A DNA stretch of 64,000 nt, taken from NCBI GenBank assembly GCA_027946365.1, contig JAPEUQ010000011.1, positions 930,001 through 994,000 of the forward strand, written 5' to 3'. Each line of letters starts with the position of its first letter. Position 1 is the first letter of the stretch. Source of the DNA: Kalmusia sp. IMI 367209. Its lineage: Eukaryota > Ascomycota > Dothideomycetes > Pleosporales > Didymosphaeriaceae. This document shows positions 11,274 to 22,600 of the stretch, piece after piece. A model generated the notes under the pieces. It did not search any database. It was given only the letters and a program-made list of their open reading frames with translations, and was not told the origin of the DNA. The translations under genes and the position numbers were made by a program.

Positions 11274-13904
11274 CTACGCTTGCCGCGCACTCTCGCCTCT
11301 GAAATGCTTCCGGCCCTTGTCATCCGTTTTAACAGCCTCGGCCTCCTTACCGTTGAATACCACACTTCTCTCATCACCACTTGGAAGAATGACCTCCAGC
11401 GATTTCCAAGCCGGATTGAACCCCTTCTGCAACTGCTCTTTGAAGCTTACATGCACCTTTGCGTGATCACTCGCATACTTGACCTCAAACACACTCACCT
11501 TCACAGGCGGCGGACTCACGCCATCGTCCTCAAACCACCTGTTCACCCACTCTTTGTCCTGCGAGCTCCCCTTTGGTGGGAAGATCTCCACAGCTCGATA
11601 ATCATCCTCCGGAAGATTTGCAGGATTTGATTTATCGCCTGGAGAAAGGACCTGCACTGAACGGCCCACGGGAATTGCGCTGCCGACGCGCGCAAGTACG
11701 GGAATGCCTTCATGTTGCCAATGAGCAGGGACGTCAATCCACTGCCCCGCATCGTAGAACTTCTGCGTCGCATTGACGTCCAGGAATTGTAGACCGGGGT
11801 CCTTGGGATCCTTGGGCAGATACACCTTCCCAATTTCCTGCTTCGCTTCGAACACCCCGCCTACAAGCAGAGCGTCACCGAGCCAATACTGCGTCTCGCC
11901 ATCCGTCAGCAGCTTATTCGTCCAGACCTCCGGGTCAGCTTCGTAGCCCCAGCCTGTCCAGCGCTGCGGGGGCGTAGCGGTCATGTGGGACTCGAGCGCG
12001 AGCGAGTATAGATATGGGATGAGTTCATAGCGGCGCTTTATGATATTGCGGACGAGCGGGGTGGACTCCGGGTACATCCAGGGCTCGATGACGTCGCCGA
12101 CGGAGTTGTTTTCGGGGGAGGTCTTGAAGCAGTTTATGGCGAAGCGGGAAGAGTAGATGCCTTGTTGGCACCAGCGAACGAGGAGTTCAGGCGAGGGCTG
12201 GGGGCCTTCGAAGCCGCCGATATCGTGGCCGTAGCACTATTGATCCCGTCAACACAGCCCAAGCTTGAGGATAGGTTGGGAGGTAGATGAGAATCATTGC
12301 TTACCTGCATCAAACACACCCCTGCCGTCAACGACAAGGCATTGGCCCCTCTCATTCCATCCCAGCTCGTCGTATTATCTCCGCTCCACGAGCTGGCACA
12401 GTATCTCAACGTCCCTGCCGTCGCACTCCTCGTCAGCACGAACGGCCGCTCATCCGGATATACCTCCAGACACGCGTCATGCGAGCTCTTTCCCATCAAC
12501 TCCGTATTCAAAGCTCGGCCCCAGAAGCCGACATCCTTGCCGTAATCGTGGCCTTCCTCTTGCTTCAGATTCGGCTCCGTGAGTGCACACTGCCACTTGT
12601 CGTGCGGGATCGTGTATTCGTTGTTGTCATTCCACATACAGTCGATACCTAGTCTTCTTAGCTCTTTGACGCCGTCGTACCACCAGCGGTATCCCGCTTC
12701 GGACGTGAAGTCGATGTGGCCGCCGATGCCAGACTCGCCTCCGCCTGCGCTCCAGAGACGTGCTTCCGCAGATGCGAGGGTGAGTGAGTCCGTGAAGAGC
12801 GCGCCGGCTTTCTTCAGCTTCTCGTACTCGGGGTGATTTGCAAGGACATAAGGCTTGATATTAGCGATAAGGCGGATACCCTCTTTATGATAGGCGTCCA
12901 GAAAGCCCTTGGGATCTGGGAAACGGTGGTAGTTCCACGTAAACACGTTTCGCGTCTTGGGTTCCGTCTCTGCAACCGTGTAGCCGGAGGACATCTGAAA
13001 GCCGGAGCAGGGGATATCGTGCTCCTTCAGTTTGTTCGCAAAGTCCATTAGGGCGTCGCAAGCGCGCGGCTCGTCTAGCATGGAGTACTTCATGCCGCCG
13101 GCGAGGTAGCCGAAAGCCCATCGAGGCACAAGGAGCGGATATCCGACTAGATTGGCATAGATGGTTACGATGTCCTTGAGTGTCTGGCCAGTGATGATGT
13201 ACTGCTCTAGACCGCCGTACTCCTGGCGATAGACCTTGAAGCGCCCCCACATACCGTCCATCTCGGAACCAACGGAGTAGTAGCCTCGCGCATGAGAGGT
13301 GGAGAACGATGCTACGCAACCGCTGGGCGTGGCATTGATGAGCAGTGGAATGTGTTTATACATAGGATCTGTACGGTGTACATCGTACCCAAAACTATCT
13401 GTTGCTGAGAGCACGAAATGCCGGTTCGACAGGTCCATTGGCGCTGGCTTTTCACCCAGACCAAGGTGAAGCGTCTTGTGGTTGTAACGTGTATAATGGG
13501 CGATTCCTGGCCCATCGGCCACGTAAGAGCGGTTGGGTAGGTCGGTGTAGATTGGAGCATTTTGGTTGGGAAGTGTAATCGAGACTAAAGGAGGACCGCT
13601 GCTCCAGTCTACCTTTGCAGTGACATTATCAACTTGGAGAGTCTTTACAGTGTTTGATGATGAAGTGGACGTGACTTTCACATTATCTAGCTTTCGACTT
13701 GGTACCGGTGCGGCTCGATGGGGTGGGAGACGATGGTCTTTAGAAGTGAAAGTCGTGCGGAAGAGGCCTGGCCTCAGCGCTTCGAAGGAAAAGTCGAACG
13801 TAGAGCCATAGCTTGTCGACTGAAGTGACACACTAGGCGTTGAGTCGCTCTCTTTTTGTCGGCACGGGCTGGAAATTTGTGGGAACCACCTCAAGTTGCA
13901 CCAT
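11274..13904 (-). CDS. Glycoside hydrolase family 31 alpha-glycosidase (alpha-xylosidase/alpha-glucosidase)
   Basis: Proposed coding exons are 13904-13866, 13819-12305 and 12236-11274 (introns of 46 and 68 nt), 838 residues. The second intron is clear: LMQ joins CYGHDIGGFEG. The first is inferred: the open frame has no ATG upstream, whereas an ATG at 13904 reads MVQLEVVPTNFQP and splices in frame to STSYGSTFDFSFE. The GH31 nucleophile is Asp411 in CMWNDNNEY and the acid/base is Asp494 in SSWSGDNTTSW. The gene encodes no signal peptide, so the enzyme is probably intracellular and acts on imported oligosaccharides. It is divergent from an MFS carrier over a promoter with repeated palindromes, which suggests co-regulation. 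Alpha-xylosidase versus alpha-glucosidase cannot be settled by eye. Confidence 0.88.
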
Positions 13905-14093
13905 AGTGAACTACCAATCAATAACCCCCGAAATGAGCAGTAAACGCACAAAAGATCTTAAAGTAATGACTCAGCTCTTGACACTGATCTCCGAACAGCC
14001 GATTCTTATGTATTTATGTCGAAGTTGTCTCCCGAGGTCGCTCGGTAACTTCGGCCGTAGCCATCCAGAAGCGGCAGATCTCCGGCTTGGGGA

Positions 14094-14103
14094 CCCCATG
14101 GGG
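14094..14103. promoter_or_regulatory. Palindrome CCCCATGGGG, copy 1
   Basis: Perfect 10-bp palindrome, 190 bases from the GH31 start. It is identical to a second copy 76 bases away, and both sit in the same divergent promoter. Binding by a dimeric regulator is inferred only. Confidence 0.45.
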
Positions 14104-14169
14104 CACTCATCCCAAGTCGCTACTTTCGGCCGACACCACCACGAATCAGGGTGCCCTCCGTAAAGGCTC

Positions 14170-14179
14170 CCCCATGGGG
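14170..14179. promoter_or_regulatory. Palindrome CCCCATGGGG, copy 2
   Basis: Second perfect copy, about 95 bases before the conserved-looking MFS ATG at 14275 and just upstream of a TATAAG box. Function is inferred from repetition and position. Confidence 0.45.
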
Positions 14180-14274
14180 CCTTGCATATAAGTCGTTACC
14201 ATCCCAACGGTAGCCCAGGTGCTGAGCACATCTCCATCTTTTGGGCTCCGCTTTCTCCATTGTCACGATTCACC

Positions 14275-16003
14275 ATGTCTAAGGACGACGCCCCCTGCAC
14301 CGGCAGCCATCGAGGATATTGGCAAGAATGAAGTCAACACCACCGAAGAGTATCACAAGCCAGCACCTGTACAGAAAGGCATGGACAAAGCAGCTGCATT
14401 GTTGGCCTCTAGCGAGCGCATCGTCGTAACACCAGAGGAAAATAAGCGCGTCCTCCGCAAGATTGATCTTGTCCTTCTCCCGATCTTGCTGTCGGTATAC
14501 TTCCTCCAGAGTCTCGATAAGACTACGCTTTCGTATGCCTCCGTCTTCGGCCTCATTGAGGATGCGAACCTCGACCCAAAATCCGACCAATTCTCGTGGC
14601 TCGGTAGTATTGTATATATTGCACAGATGGTCATGCAGCCGCTCGTCGCTCTGCTCCTGGTGAAGATGCCCATCGGCAAATTCCTCGGCGTCATGGTCCT
14701 GACCTGGGGTGCCATCTTGTGCGGTATGGCTGGTGCGAAGAACTTTGGAGGTTTGATGGCAACTCGATTCCTTTTGGGTGCCTTTGAGTCTGCAGTCGGT
14801 GAGTTGTCCCTAAGCCATCCTTGTAACCTGTCTGACCTTGTGTAGCTCCGGCATTCATCGCCATCGTACAAATGTGGTATAAGCGTTCAGAACAGACCAA
14901 TCGCAATGCGGCCTGGTATGCCATGCTAGGCATCGTCAATATCCTGGGTAGTCTTCTGTCCTATGGTTTGGGCCACATCAAATCGGATCTTCTGTACTCC
15001 TATCAGATCATCTTCCTATTCTGCGGACTACTCACCGTCGTTGTGTCCGTATTCGTGTACATCTTCACGCCAGATTCGCCTATGGAAGCCAAGTTCCTAA
15101 GCGGCAACGAGAAACTAATTGCAGTCGAGAGGTTGCGAATGAACCAGATGGGTGTTGCCTCAAGGGTATGGAAGTGGGATCATGTACTCGAGGCATTCAT
15201 GGACCCTAAAACGTGGCTGTGGTTCCTCATGCTGACTTCTGTCTCGTAAGTAACTCGTAGCTCACCTATCATAGAACGCCAAGCTGACGCCATGTAGCAT
15301 TCCCAGCGGTGGTATCACCACCTTCGGCCCCCTCATCATTCAGTCCTTCGGCTTCGGCAAGTTCGAAACTATTCTCTTCAATATGCCCTTCGGCGCGGTT
15401 CAGATCATCGCCACTATCGGCGGCGCATGGCTTGCAACATGGCTCAAGAAGAAGTCGCCGGTCCTGATCCTGCTCTGTATTCCACCGATCATTGGCATCG
15501 TCATCTTGATGGTCGTTGGCCGTGAGAAGCAACATCGCGGCGTGCTATTGCTTGGATACTACCTTACGTCTTTCTACCCCGGTATCTCGCCCCTCATCTA
15601 TTCTTGGTCTGGACAGAACACCGGAGGCGACACCAAGCGCAAGGTGACAACCAGTATCCTTTTCGTCGGTGCCAGCGCCGGTAACATCATCGGCCCCCAT
15701 CTATTCAAGCCTTCTGAGAAGCCTTACTACAGGCGAGGTCTCCGAGCGAATCTCGGCCTCTTCATCGCTATTATTGTCTTTGTCGTTCTTGCTATCGGTT
15801 GGATTACGATTTTGAACCGCAAGCACGCTGCAGAGCGTGAACGCCTCGGAAAGTCGGCCAAGGTTGTCGATTTGAGCATGGAGACAAGCGAACAGATTGA
15901 GGGCGAAGGCGAGGCAGTAAATGCAAGCCAAGGAGGTGTGGGCGACAAAGCGTTCGATGATATCACGGATATAAAGAACGAAGATTTCATCTACATCTAC
16001 TAA
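14275..16003 (+). CDS. MFS transporter, allantoate permease (Dal5/ACS) type, with a frame problem at its N-terminus
   Basis: Twelve-helix major facilitator protein. The exons after the start region end at 14798, then 14846-15245 and 15298-16003 (introns of 47 and 52 nt). The first helix is LVLLPILLSVYFLQSLDK and the loop after helix six has TPDSPMEAKFL, both typical of the anion:cation symporter family that imports vitamins, ureides, carboxylates or small glycosides. The conserved-looking ATG at 14275 reads MSKDDA and then runs out of frame: a C5 run at 14291-14295 is one base too long to join the open frame PAPAAIEDIG. As written, translation must start at the in-frame ATG at 14381, giving 507 residues with all helices. 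The substrate is unknown; the neighbouring GH31 gene suggests an oligosaccharide or glycoside. Confidence 0.88.
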
Positions 16004-16489
16004 TTAGGGCGTGCTAAATAGAAAGGGAAACAATATATAGCAGACGCATTCACGTAGTCATAGCTATGATACTACATTCTGAGATGTCCTTTCACTACTG
16101 TTTACATGCCGGTTCATCCATGGGCACCCAATCTTATGTTGCGTATCTTAAATCTACGATGCATCTCTGGACTCTAGGTCTGATGCTCAAAATTCGTTGG
16201 TGTCCGAACTCGAGCTTGTTTACCTTACTTACAACCACCCCAGCATTTAGTGAAAGTTTCCGAGATATGCTAAATTTGCAAGAACTATACCGTGCCCAGA
16301 CGTTCACCTCACTCTAGCTGTTTCCGAGATTTACACCGGCTTTTTCTCTTCCCGTGGCCCAAGACCTTTAGACTACCCGAAATCGCAAACGTCACGCCAT
16401 TAGCACGGCACGTGGTTAGGCCTTCCCCGCATTGTGCCCTCCACACATAAAAGACCGGGGCGGTCCACCTTTCGCACGAAGTTCCCGAG
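16004..16489. other. Tandem spacer, MFS to regulator
   Basis: 486 bases holding the MFS 3' end and the regulator promoter. No element was identified. Confidence 0.4.
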
Positions 16490-18468
16490 ATGGAGTCGAC
16501 AGCTTTTTCTGAGCGACCTCGCAAGCGCCGCGCCATCAACGCGTGTATCGTTTGTCGTAAGAGCAAGGTGGGTCTCGAGTCGTGTTTGTGGGGTTGCATT
16601 TAGTCTAGACCAAGGTACTGACTCGTTACTATATAGGTTCGATGCGACGGACAGAGGCCCTGCGCACGCTGCGCGCGGAATGACGCAGAATGCCAATACT
16701 TCGATTCCGTAAAAGATGTGAATGTGCTGCGAATTGAGAGGCTAGAGGCCGAAGTGGAGGACTTGAAAGCTGCGCTGCAGATAGTACATATGTCTGGACA
16801 GGCTGCTAGCACTGCAACATCTATCTTGCCTCATACATCGCCTTCTGTTATACTTCCTGCTGAAAGTGAGGCTGGGGTTCATGGGTCTCCTCATGATCGC
16901 TCAGTCGTTGGTCCGGCGAGTGAGCGTTTGTGGAAGCAACCAAGTATGAACACCAACGCAGTGGACGCGGGCCTGATAACATGGGCACAAGCCACATTCT
17001 GGTATCAGAGGTTCGTCTGTAATATGATTATCATAGAAAATAGCTGACCCAATACTAGCTTCTTCAGCGGTAGCGTACGTAGCTGGTCTTACATGATAGC
17101 TATTGCTGACATGAACAGCATTATCTCATTCCCGTATTTTGTACAACAACCGATACGTTCGAGTCTGTCTTATCTCGGAGCCCATTTCTCTTTGATTGCA
17201 TCGTCTGCGTTGGTTGCAGGGCTGAAGAAGGGTGCAATTCACCAACCTACCATCGTCTACAGTCGCGTCTTCGAGAACACTTGACCGATGTATTAGTCAC
17301 AACCGAGAGACCGTCTTTAGAGATGGTTCAGGCGATTGCTGTTATGGCTGGATACTCTGAAAATGGCATGCTTCTCATAGCCCTCGCACTAAGGTTTGCG
17401 ATACAACTACGGCTAGAAGATGCAGTGGAACAATTGATAGTGAAAGTCTCATCTCGTACAACACCAGTAAGCGAGGAGGAGAAGTATCTATATCGACTTG
17501 CGCGAGTATGGCATGGCGTATGCAATCTGGAACTCTTCTTTTCCCTAGATGGAGGCAAGATGCCAGCAACAATTCTTCGAACAACTTCACGGCGAGTTCG
17601 AGCATTAGTCAATCACCCAGAAAGAACTTCGACAGACATTCGACTTCTCTCACAATTGGAATTGAACATACTCCGATCAAACGCTTACATCAACATAGCA
17701 CGCCACTCCAGAGACTTGGACGAAGCATCTATGCGATCTACTGTTCGAGATACTGCTATCGAACTGTCCCTATGGCTGGAGGAATGGAGTAACCTTATCT
17801 GCTCCGACCCCGCCACTCTAGATAAACCCAGAGCCATGACAAACCTCCGCATTCAGTACGAATGGGCTCTCATCACTCTTTACCTGAAAGCGCTTTCGGT
17901 ATTTGGGAATCTGCTGATGACAGACTTCCAACGTGACATGGTGCGCACCGCAAAGGAGGCTGCAGTACGGCATTTACAGCATCTGCTCGATATCCCCTCA
18001 ACACCAGCTTCGCCAAATGCAGTTTCACCCAGCCAACCTCCGGCTCCAACCTACCTCTCAACGTTCAAATGGACTATTGACTTCGTCTGGGCAAAGTGCG
18101 CCTTCTCGGTGCTCCTCGTGCTCAAGCTCGCGCTTCTTCTTCGAGACCCGCTACAGTCTATCATTCAGCTGCTTCGCGATGCACATAAGGTCCTCGAAGA
18201 ACTACACAAACTAACCGTCGGCCATATCGCATACTTCCAGATCCTACAGACGAGTGTAGAAAAGTGCGAGAGCGCTCTACGAGAACATATGACACGCCTA
18301 CAAGTTAGCGCCGAAGGAGCCGATATAAGCCGGGGAGATGCCGAAGACGACTTTCAAGACTATGCGCCGAGCGAATTCGTGTTCGAGTGGGATTTTCCGG
18401 GGCTAAATCTCAGGCACGTACCGCTTGGGTGGCAAGATTTGTTCGTCGATCTGGATTTAGTGCTCTGA
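16490..18468 (+). CDS. Zn2Cys6 transcription factor
   Basis: Four coding exons, 16490-16567, 16637-17010, 17059-17074 (a 16-nt microexon) and 17119-18468, give 605 residues. The zinc cluster is split by intron 1 and reads CIVCRKSKVRCDGQRPCARC followed by ARNDAEC, spacing C-x2-C-x6-C-x5-C-x2-C-x6-C, preceded by basic RPRKRRA. A short coiled coil follows (VLRIERLEAEVEDLKAAL), probably for dimerisation. The rest is a fungal-specific regulatory domain: HYLIPVFCTTTDTFES and SRSPFLFDCIVCVGCRAEEG appear only after splicing both sides of the microexon, which supports that model. It is nuclear. It lies 0.5 kb behind the MFS carrier on the same strand, so it is a candidate local regulator of the GH31/MFS pair. 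Confidence 0.9.
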
Positions 18469-18856
18469 CCAGACTTGAGAGGCTCGCTTGAAGTAAAACG
18501 TTCTGTCGTAGCTTCCGAAAACATACAAAGGCATAGTGCAACTCTACAGTCGAAGTGCGGGTCTCGCCAAATACAGGCACCAGACCAGCTTACGTTACAC
18601 ACACGGCTCAAGCACCACCAACCGGAATTATCGGATACTTGGCGGGTACTTATCAACACGCCAGCTTCCCGGTAATAAGCGTTGCTCTCCTAAGTGTATT
18701 GAAATGAACCTTCAAAGACACATTTCCGGATACTCCGGATCATACCTCCGCCCAGCCTTCCTAGAATATCCCTCATACCTCACGGTAACCATAAACTTTC
18801 ATCGATCTCAAGTAATTACCCAAGGCTACCAAGCACACAAAAGCACACCACCGACA
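18469..18856. other. Tandem spacer upstream of the PaxB-like gene
   Basis: 388 bases. The downstream reading frame is open through part of this region, but the first credible ATG is at 18857, so it is probably 5' UTR and promoter. Confidence 0.4.
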
Positions 18857-19661
18857 ATGTTTGAATACGCCTACAATACCACTACAATTCACCTCATCCC
18901 CCAGCCCTCTGACCTCGCCCTCAACCCCCCAGAATCCTACCTCCTGATCCAAGACTTCCTTATCATCTCTTGTGGCGTCCTCTATGCCCTCTGTTACATG
19001 TTTTATATGACGCGCACGTTCTCAGACCGCTACTGCGCCGGTACACCACTCTACCTCTCTCTCACGATGGCGTACGAACTATATTATGCCATTGTCATGA
19101 CATCCTCAAAATTCGAGTTCGCGAGCTTCTTGGTGTGGTTCTTGATGGATGCAAGTCTCGCAAGTATAGCAATCTGGAAAGCGTATGCGAGAGAGAAGAG
19201 GGGGCGGATGGTGCAGCAATTGGCAGGCGGCGTGCTGGTTGGCATCGGCGTGTTGAGGGTTCTAGGGGCCGTCTGGCCCGATGAGAGGGAGCAAGTTACA
19301 GCGTATTGGACCGGGTTAGTCTTGCAGGTGCCGATTAGTTGGGGATCACTGATATTGCTTTTGCAGCGCGGGGACACGAAAGGGCAGTCGCTTGAGATTT
19401 GGTATGTTGCGGGCCCCTTTCCTCTGTCCTGAGTGAGATTTAGATGAGCTAACGAAAGACAGGATTACGAGGTACCTCGGCTGCTATACCGCATATGGAG
19501 TATTCGTGTGGAGATACTTGAATGCACCACAGAACTGGGCGTATGTCGGGAGTTGGTGGAGCTGGGGGATTATCCTAATCACGTTGTTGCCGGAGACGGT
19601 GTATCCTTTCGTGTATGTCTGGGCGTATGGGCAGGAGAAGGGAAAGGTAAAGAACGCGTAA
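18857..19661 (+). CDS. PaxB/Pyr4-like integral membrane protein (terpene cyclase family)
   Basis: Two coding exons, 18857-19401 and 19463-19661 (intron of 61 nt), give 247 residues, the usual size for this family. About seven hydrophobic helices are visible, including FLIISCGVLYALCYMFYM, FLVWFLMDASLASIAIW and WSWGIILITLLPETVYPFVY. Glu74 in helix two (LTMAYELYYAI) matches the place of the catalytic Glu of Pyr4-type cyclases. The second acidic residue, usually Asp near the C-terminus, may be the Glu of LLPETVY here. Members cyclise prenylated or epoxidised substrates in meroterpenoid and indole-diterpene pathways, in the ER membrane. No prenyltransferase, epoxidase or GGPP synthase is nearby, so pathway membership is unproven and it may be a non-cyclase homolog. 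Confidence 0.68.
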
Positions 19662-22600
19662 CAGTAGATGTACTACCTTGCTATCGAGGACACCCCGGTT
19701 CTCCACGGCTTCTCTATGAGATTATTAGCTACGGCGGATGAAGAATGGAAACTAGAAGTCTGCTGGCGACCGTTATATATTTACATGTCGACTGCTTCCT
19801 CAAAGCCTAAAAAAGTAACGATATTGTAACTGCAGCACTATGACAAAGATCTGAAAACGCACTATGGGCCGAGTTACCCCAGGATATACGATAAGCACGA
19901 AGACTGCCTCTGAATTTGTATTTTGTAGCTGTATTCTAGCATCGACGATGACTAGGACTTGCGAATCTCTGACTCTGGCTTTGGAATAAATTGGAAATCG
20001 GAGAGCCGAACTAATAAGTGTAACAACGTCTTTGCATTTTTGTAATAGGGTAAAGATTCCAAAGCAGATCAATAGCCATCAAAAGTATCTAATACACTTC
20101 GACCAATACTAGCTCATATCTGGATCAATCGAATAAACCATACTATTTCATGTATAGCATTCATTTGATAACTTGATCTATGGTCGGCTTGGTACGAAGA
20201 CTTTGGGTGTACGTCATGATCATCGCGCAAGACTGGAGGATGCGTCCACGTCGAACCATAACGTCGAATCGGTTGTGGTGACTATCGATTTCACTAGCTT
20301 GGGGTATCGGTTCGAGTCATAGTAGGATATATGATTATTGAAAACGGTCCTCGGATACCTGTCACTTTGCTGTAATCAAACACCTTCATGGCTAGTAGCA
20401 TGTTTTTCGTGGCTCGAATGATTGTCTGCGCTGGCCCAGGGTGGTGGCGTGTTGTAGTGAGGGCGTGTGTGTACAATACCCAGTGAATTTTCAGAACACT
20501 GTGTTGGCATGGGATAATTAAGTGCAGTACTACTAGCTATGCACAAGATTTACGAGAAGATGAGGCAGTCATTGCAGGCTAGACACATGCCTACAAACAC
20601 AATGTGCCAACTGGGCTGAGCATTTGATCTGTTCCTGCTTTACCTTGGTCAGCTTGTCGACTGAGCATGATGATCACGTGTCGAAGTGATCAATGCGACT
20701 CGCACAGGAACGCCATTCTCAGTCGATTCCCTGGAGGTTGAGAGTTGTTGACCCCAGAGTAGCCCGTCCTCGCGACTTCTTTGAGTGCTTATCATACGCC
20801 TTTTCCATATATATCACCACGTGTCATGATCAACGATCAAGTCAGCGTACATTGACATCCGAGTATGCGATGACGTTGAAAGGGTGTCCACCGCGATACG
20901 TGAAGTATTGCCACGAAAGGGCTAGCATGCTCGTGTAAGACCGGGGCGGGTTTGCGACTTGAGTGTTTCAGCTATCGTGCGCTCCATTCTGCGATCATGT
21001 TGCGAAGAAGTTGCGGAGATGGCGATAGTCATCACTTCTCAGGCTAGGCCATTCTTTGACAGCGGGACGACCCGAGGTCCTAAAGACTAATGGGATGATG
21101 CTTGTTCATTGTAGCTTGCGGGAACTACATATGCAGGGAGCGTGGTCTCCCTTGTTAGGACTCCGGTGAAAGCTAAGGACTTCATGCTCAGTACTGTGCA
21201 GAATCGACTCGCGACAGCACTACGACAAGCTAAGAAAAAAGTAACGATAGGTCAGAGATCACTGCAGCCACTACGTAATTGCCGGGCTGAGTGGGTGAGG
21301 ACTAATATAAAAACGTATACGAATCGTGAGTGAGATGAGCGAGATTTCCTTTTTTGCCGTCTTATGGAGGGGCCGTTGTGTAACGGCGGGAACCGCGTGT
21401 ATGCGCCGTGCAAGGGTGGGGGATGATGTGAGTGGTCAATTCTCCCCGACGCTCACCACTGGTTCTTACGATGGCTCAGGTATGATTTTGAGGGATTGCT
21501 GAACACTGAACAATGTCCAGCTTCGTCCTGACAAGTGGCTGCGACGACTCGAAAACGCAATTGATATTCCTTGATGTGAAATATTGCGATTCTGTTGTTG
21601 AGCCTCCGAGACCGGTAGCTATTAAAAGCGATGCAGTGCCGGGGGCGTGAGATTGGTTGCGCGGTGGGAAGTAGTGCATGAACGGTACTGACGTGTCAAA
21701 GAGCCATGACGCAGGAGCGTGCAAAGTGTGCGTTGTTCTTGATGCGAACTTGAGGGGCCAGTGAGGTGCTGCGGTGGTTTGGTGCTTGTATGATGGAAGG
21801 GGCGTTGCTTCACTTTTCGGGCGCTGATGCGTCGGTGTCGAGACGGTGGATGAGGCTTGGATGCTGCCAAGTAGCGAGTTATTCCCAAACGCGTCCGCAG
21901 CACTGTCTTCGCCTCGTGTCGTCGCGGTCCTTGATCGAGCCGAATCGATCATGCACCAGAAAGCGAAATAGTCATCACGTCGAATGCTGTGTTCAGTTCC
22001 ACGCCTGAGAGACACCCGTTCTAGACTGGCGTGCAGCGCGGGTTCGGAGGTTGTGGCTGGCAGGTGGGGCTCATGTACTCGCACAGAAGGGGAAGTAGTC
22101 CTGCAGTATGCTGCGATGAGGTGCAGCTTGTTGGAGGAAGGGAGCGACCTAGTCAGTAGGCTAATGTACGGGACAGGAGGGCGCGGCTGTACTGCGCCCG
22201 TTGCGGTATACTTGCACGGAGAAGCAGTCGACGGCAGCAGAGGGAAGCAAAATGGTGGAGGAAATGAGAGAGGGTGGAGGAGGTGGGGAGGTCGCACACG
22301 GAGCTGAGGGGCATGACGGTGGTGTAAGACTGACTTGCTCACCGCAAGAGGCAGCCACGGTGTGGCCAGTGCTGGTCCCGCCTTCCCCGTCTGCGATCTG
22401 GTTGCTGAGAGGTGGTTGCCAGTCGACGAGCGTCCAATGCTGGGCCACCTTGACCGCCTGCAGCAAAAACAAAGCTGCGCTGGCGGCCTCTGCCCACTGT
22501 GACTCCTCGTTTTCGTCTGAAACTTGCTGCTTGTACAGCTTCTCCCCGCCGTGTAACCTCGTCGCCATCAGCCTCCTTTTGCGTCGTCTGCGTGTTGGGC

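Larger units (their letters stand above)
13905..14274. promoter_or_regulatory. Divergent promoter between GH31 and MFS genes
   Basis: This 370-base region holds two identical 10-bp palindromes CCCCATGGGG and two CGGCCG palindromes (near 14052 and 14126), spaced alike. A TATAAG box lies at about 14187 on the MFS side. CGG/CCG elements are the usual half-sites of Zn2Cys6 regulators, and one such gene lies 2 kb downstream. Confidence 0.55.

Noticed and set aside
21476..22342. 288-codon open frame on the - strand in the 3.6 kb desert
   Set aside because: Ser/His/Pro-biased, overlaps several equally long frames in a GC-rich stretch, and no family resemblance.
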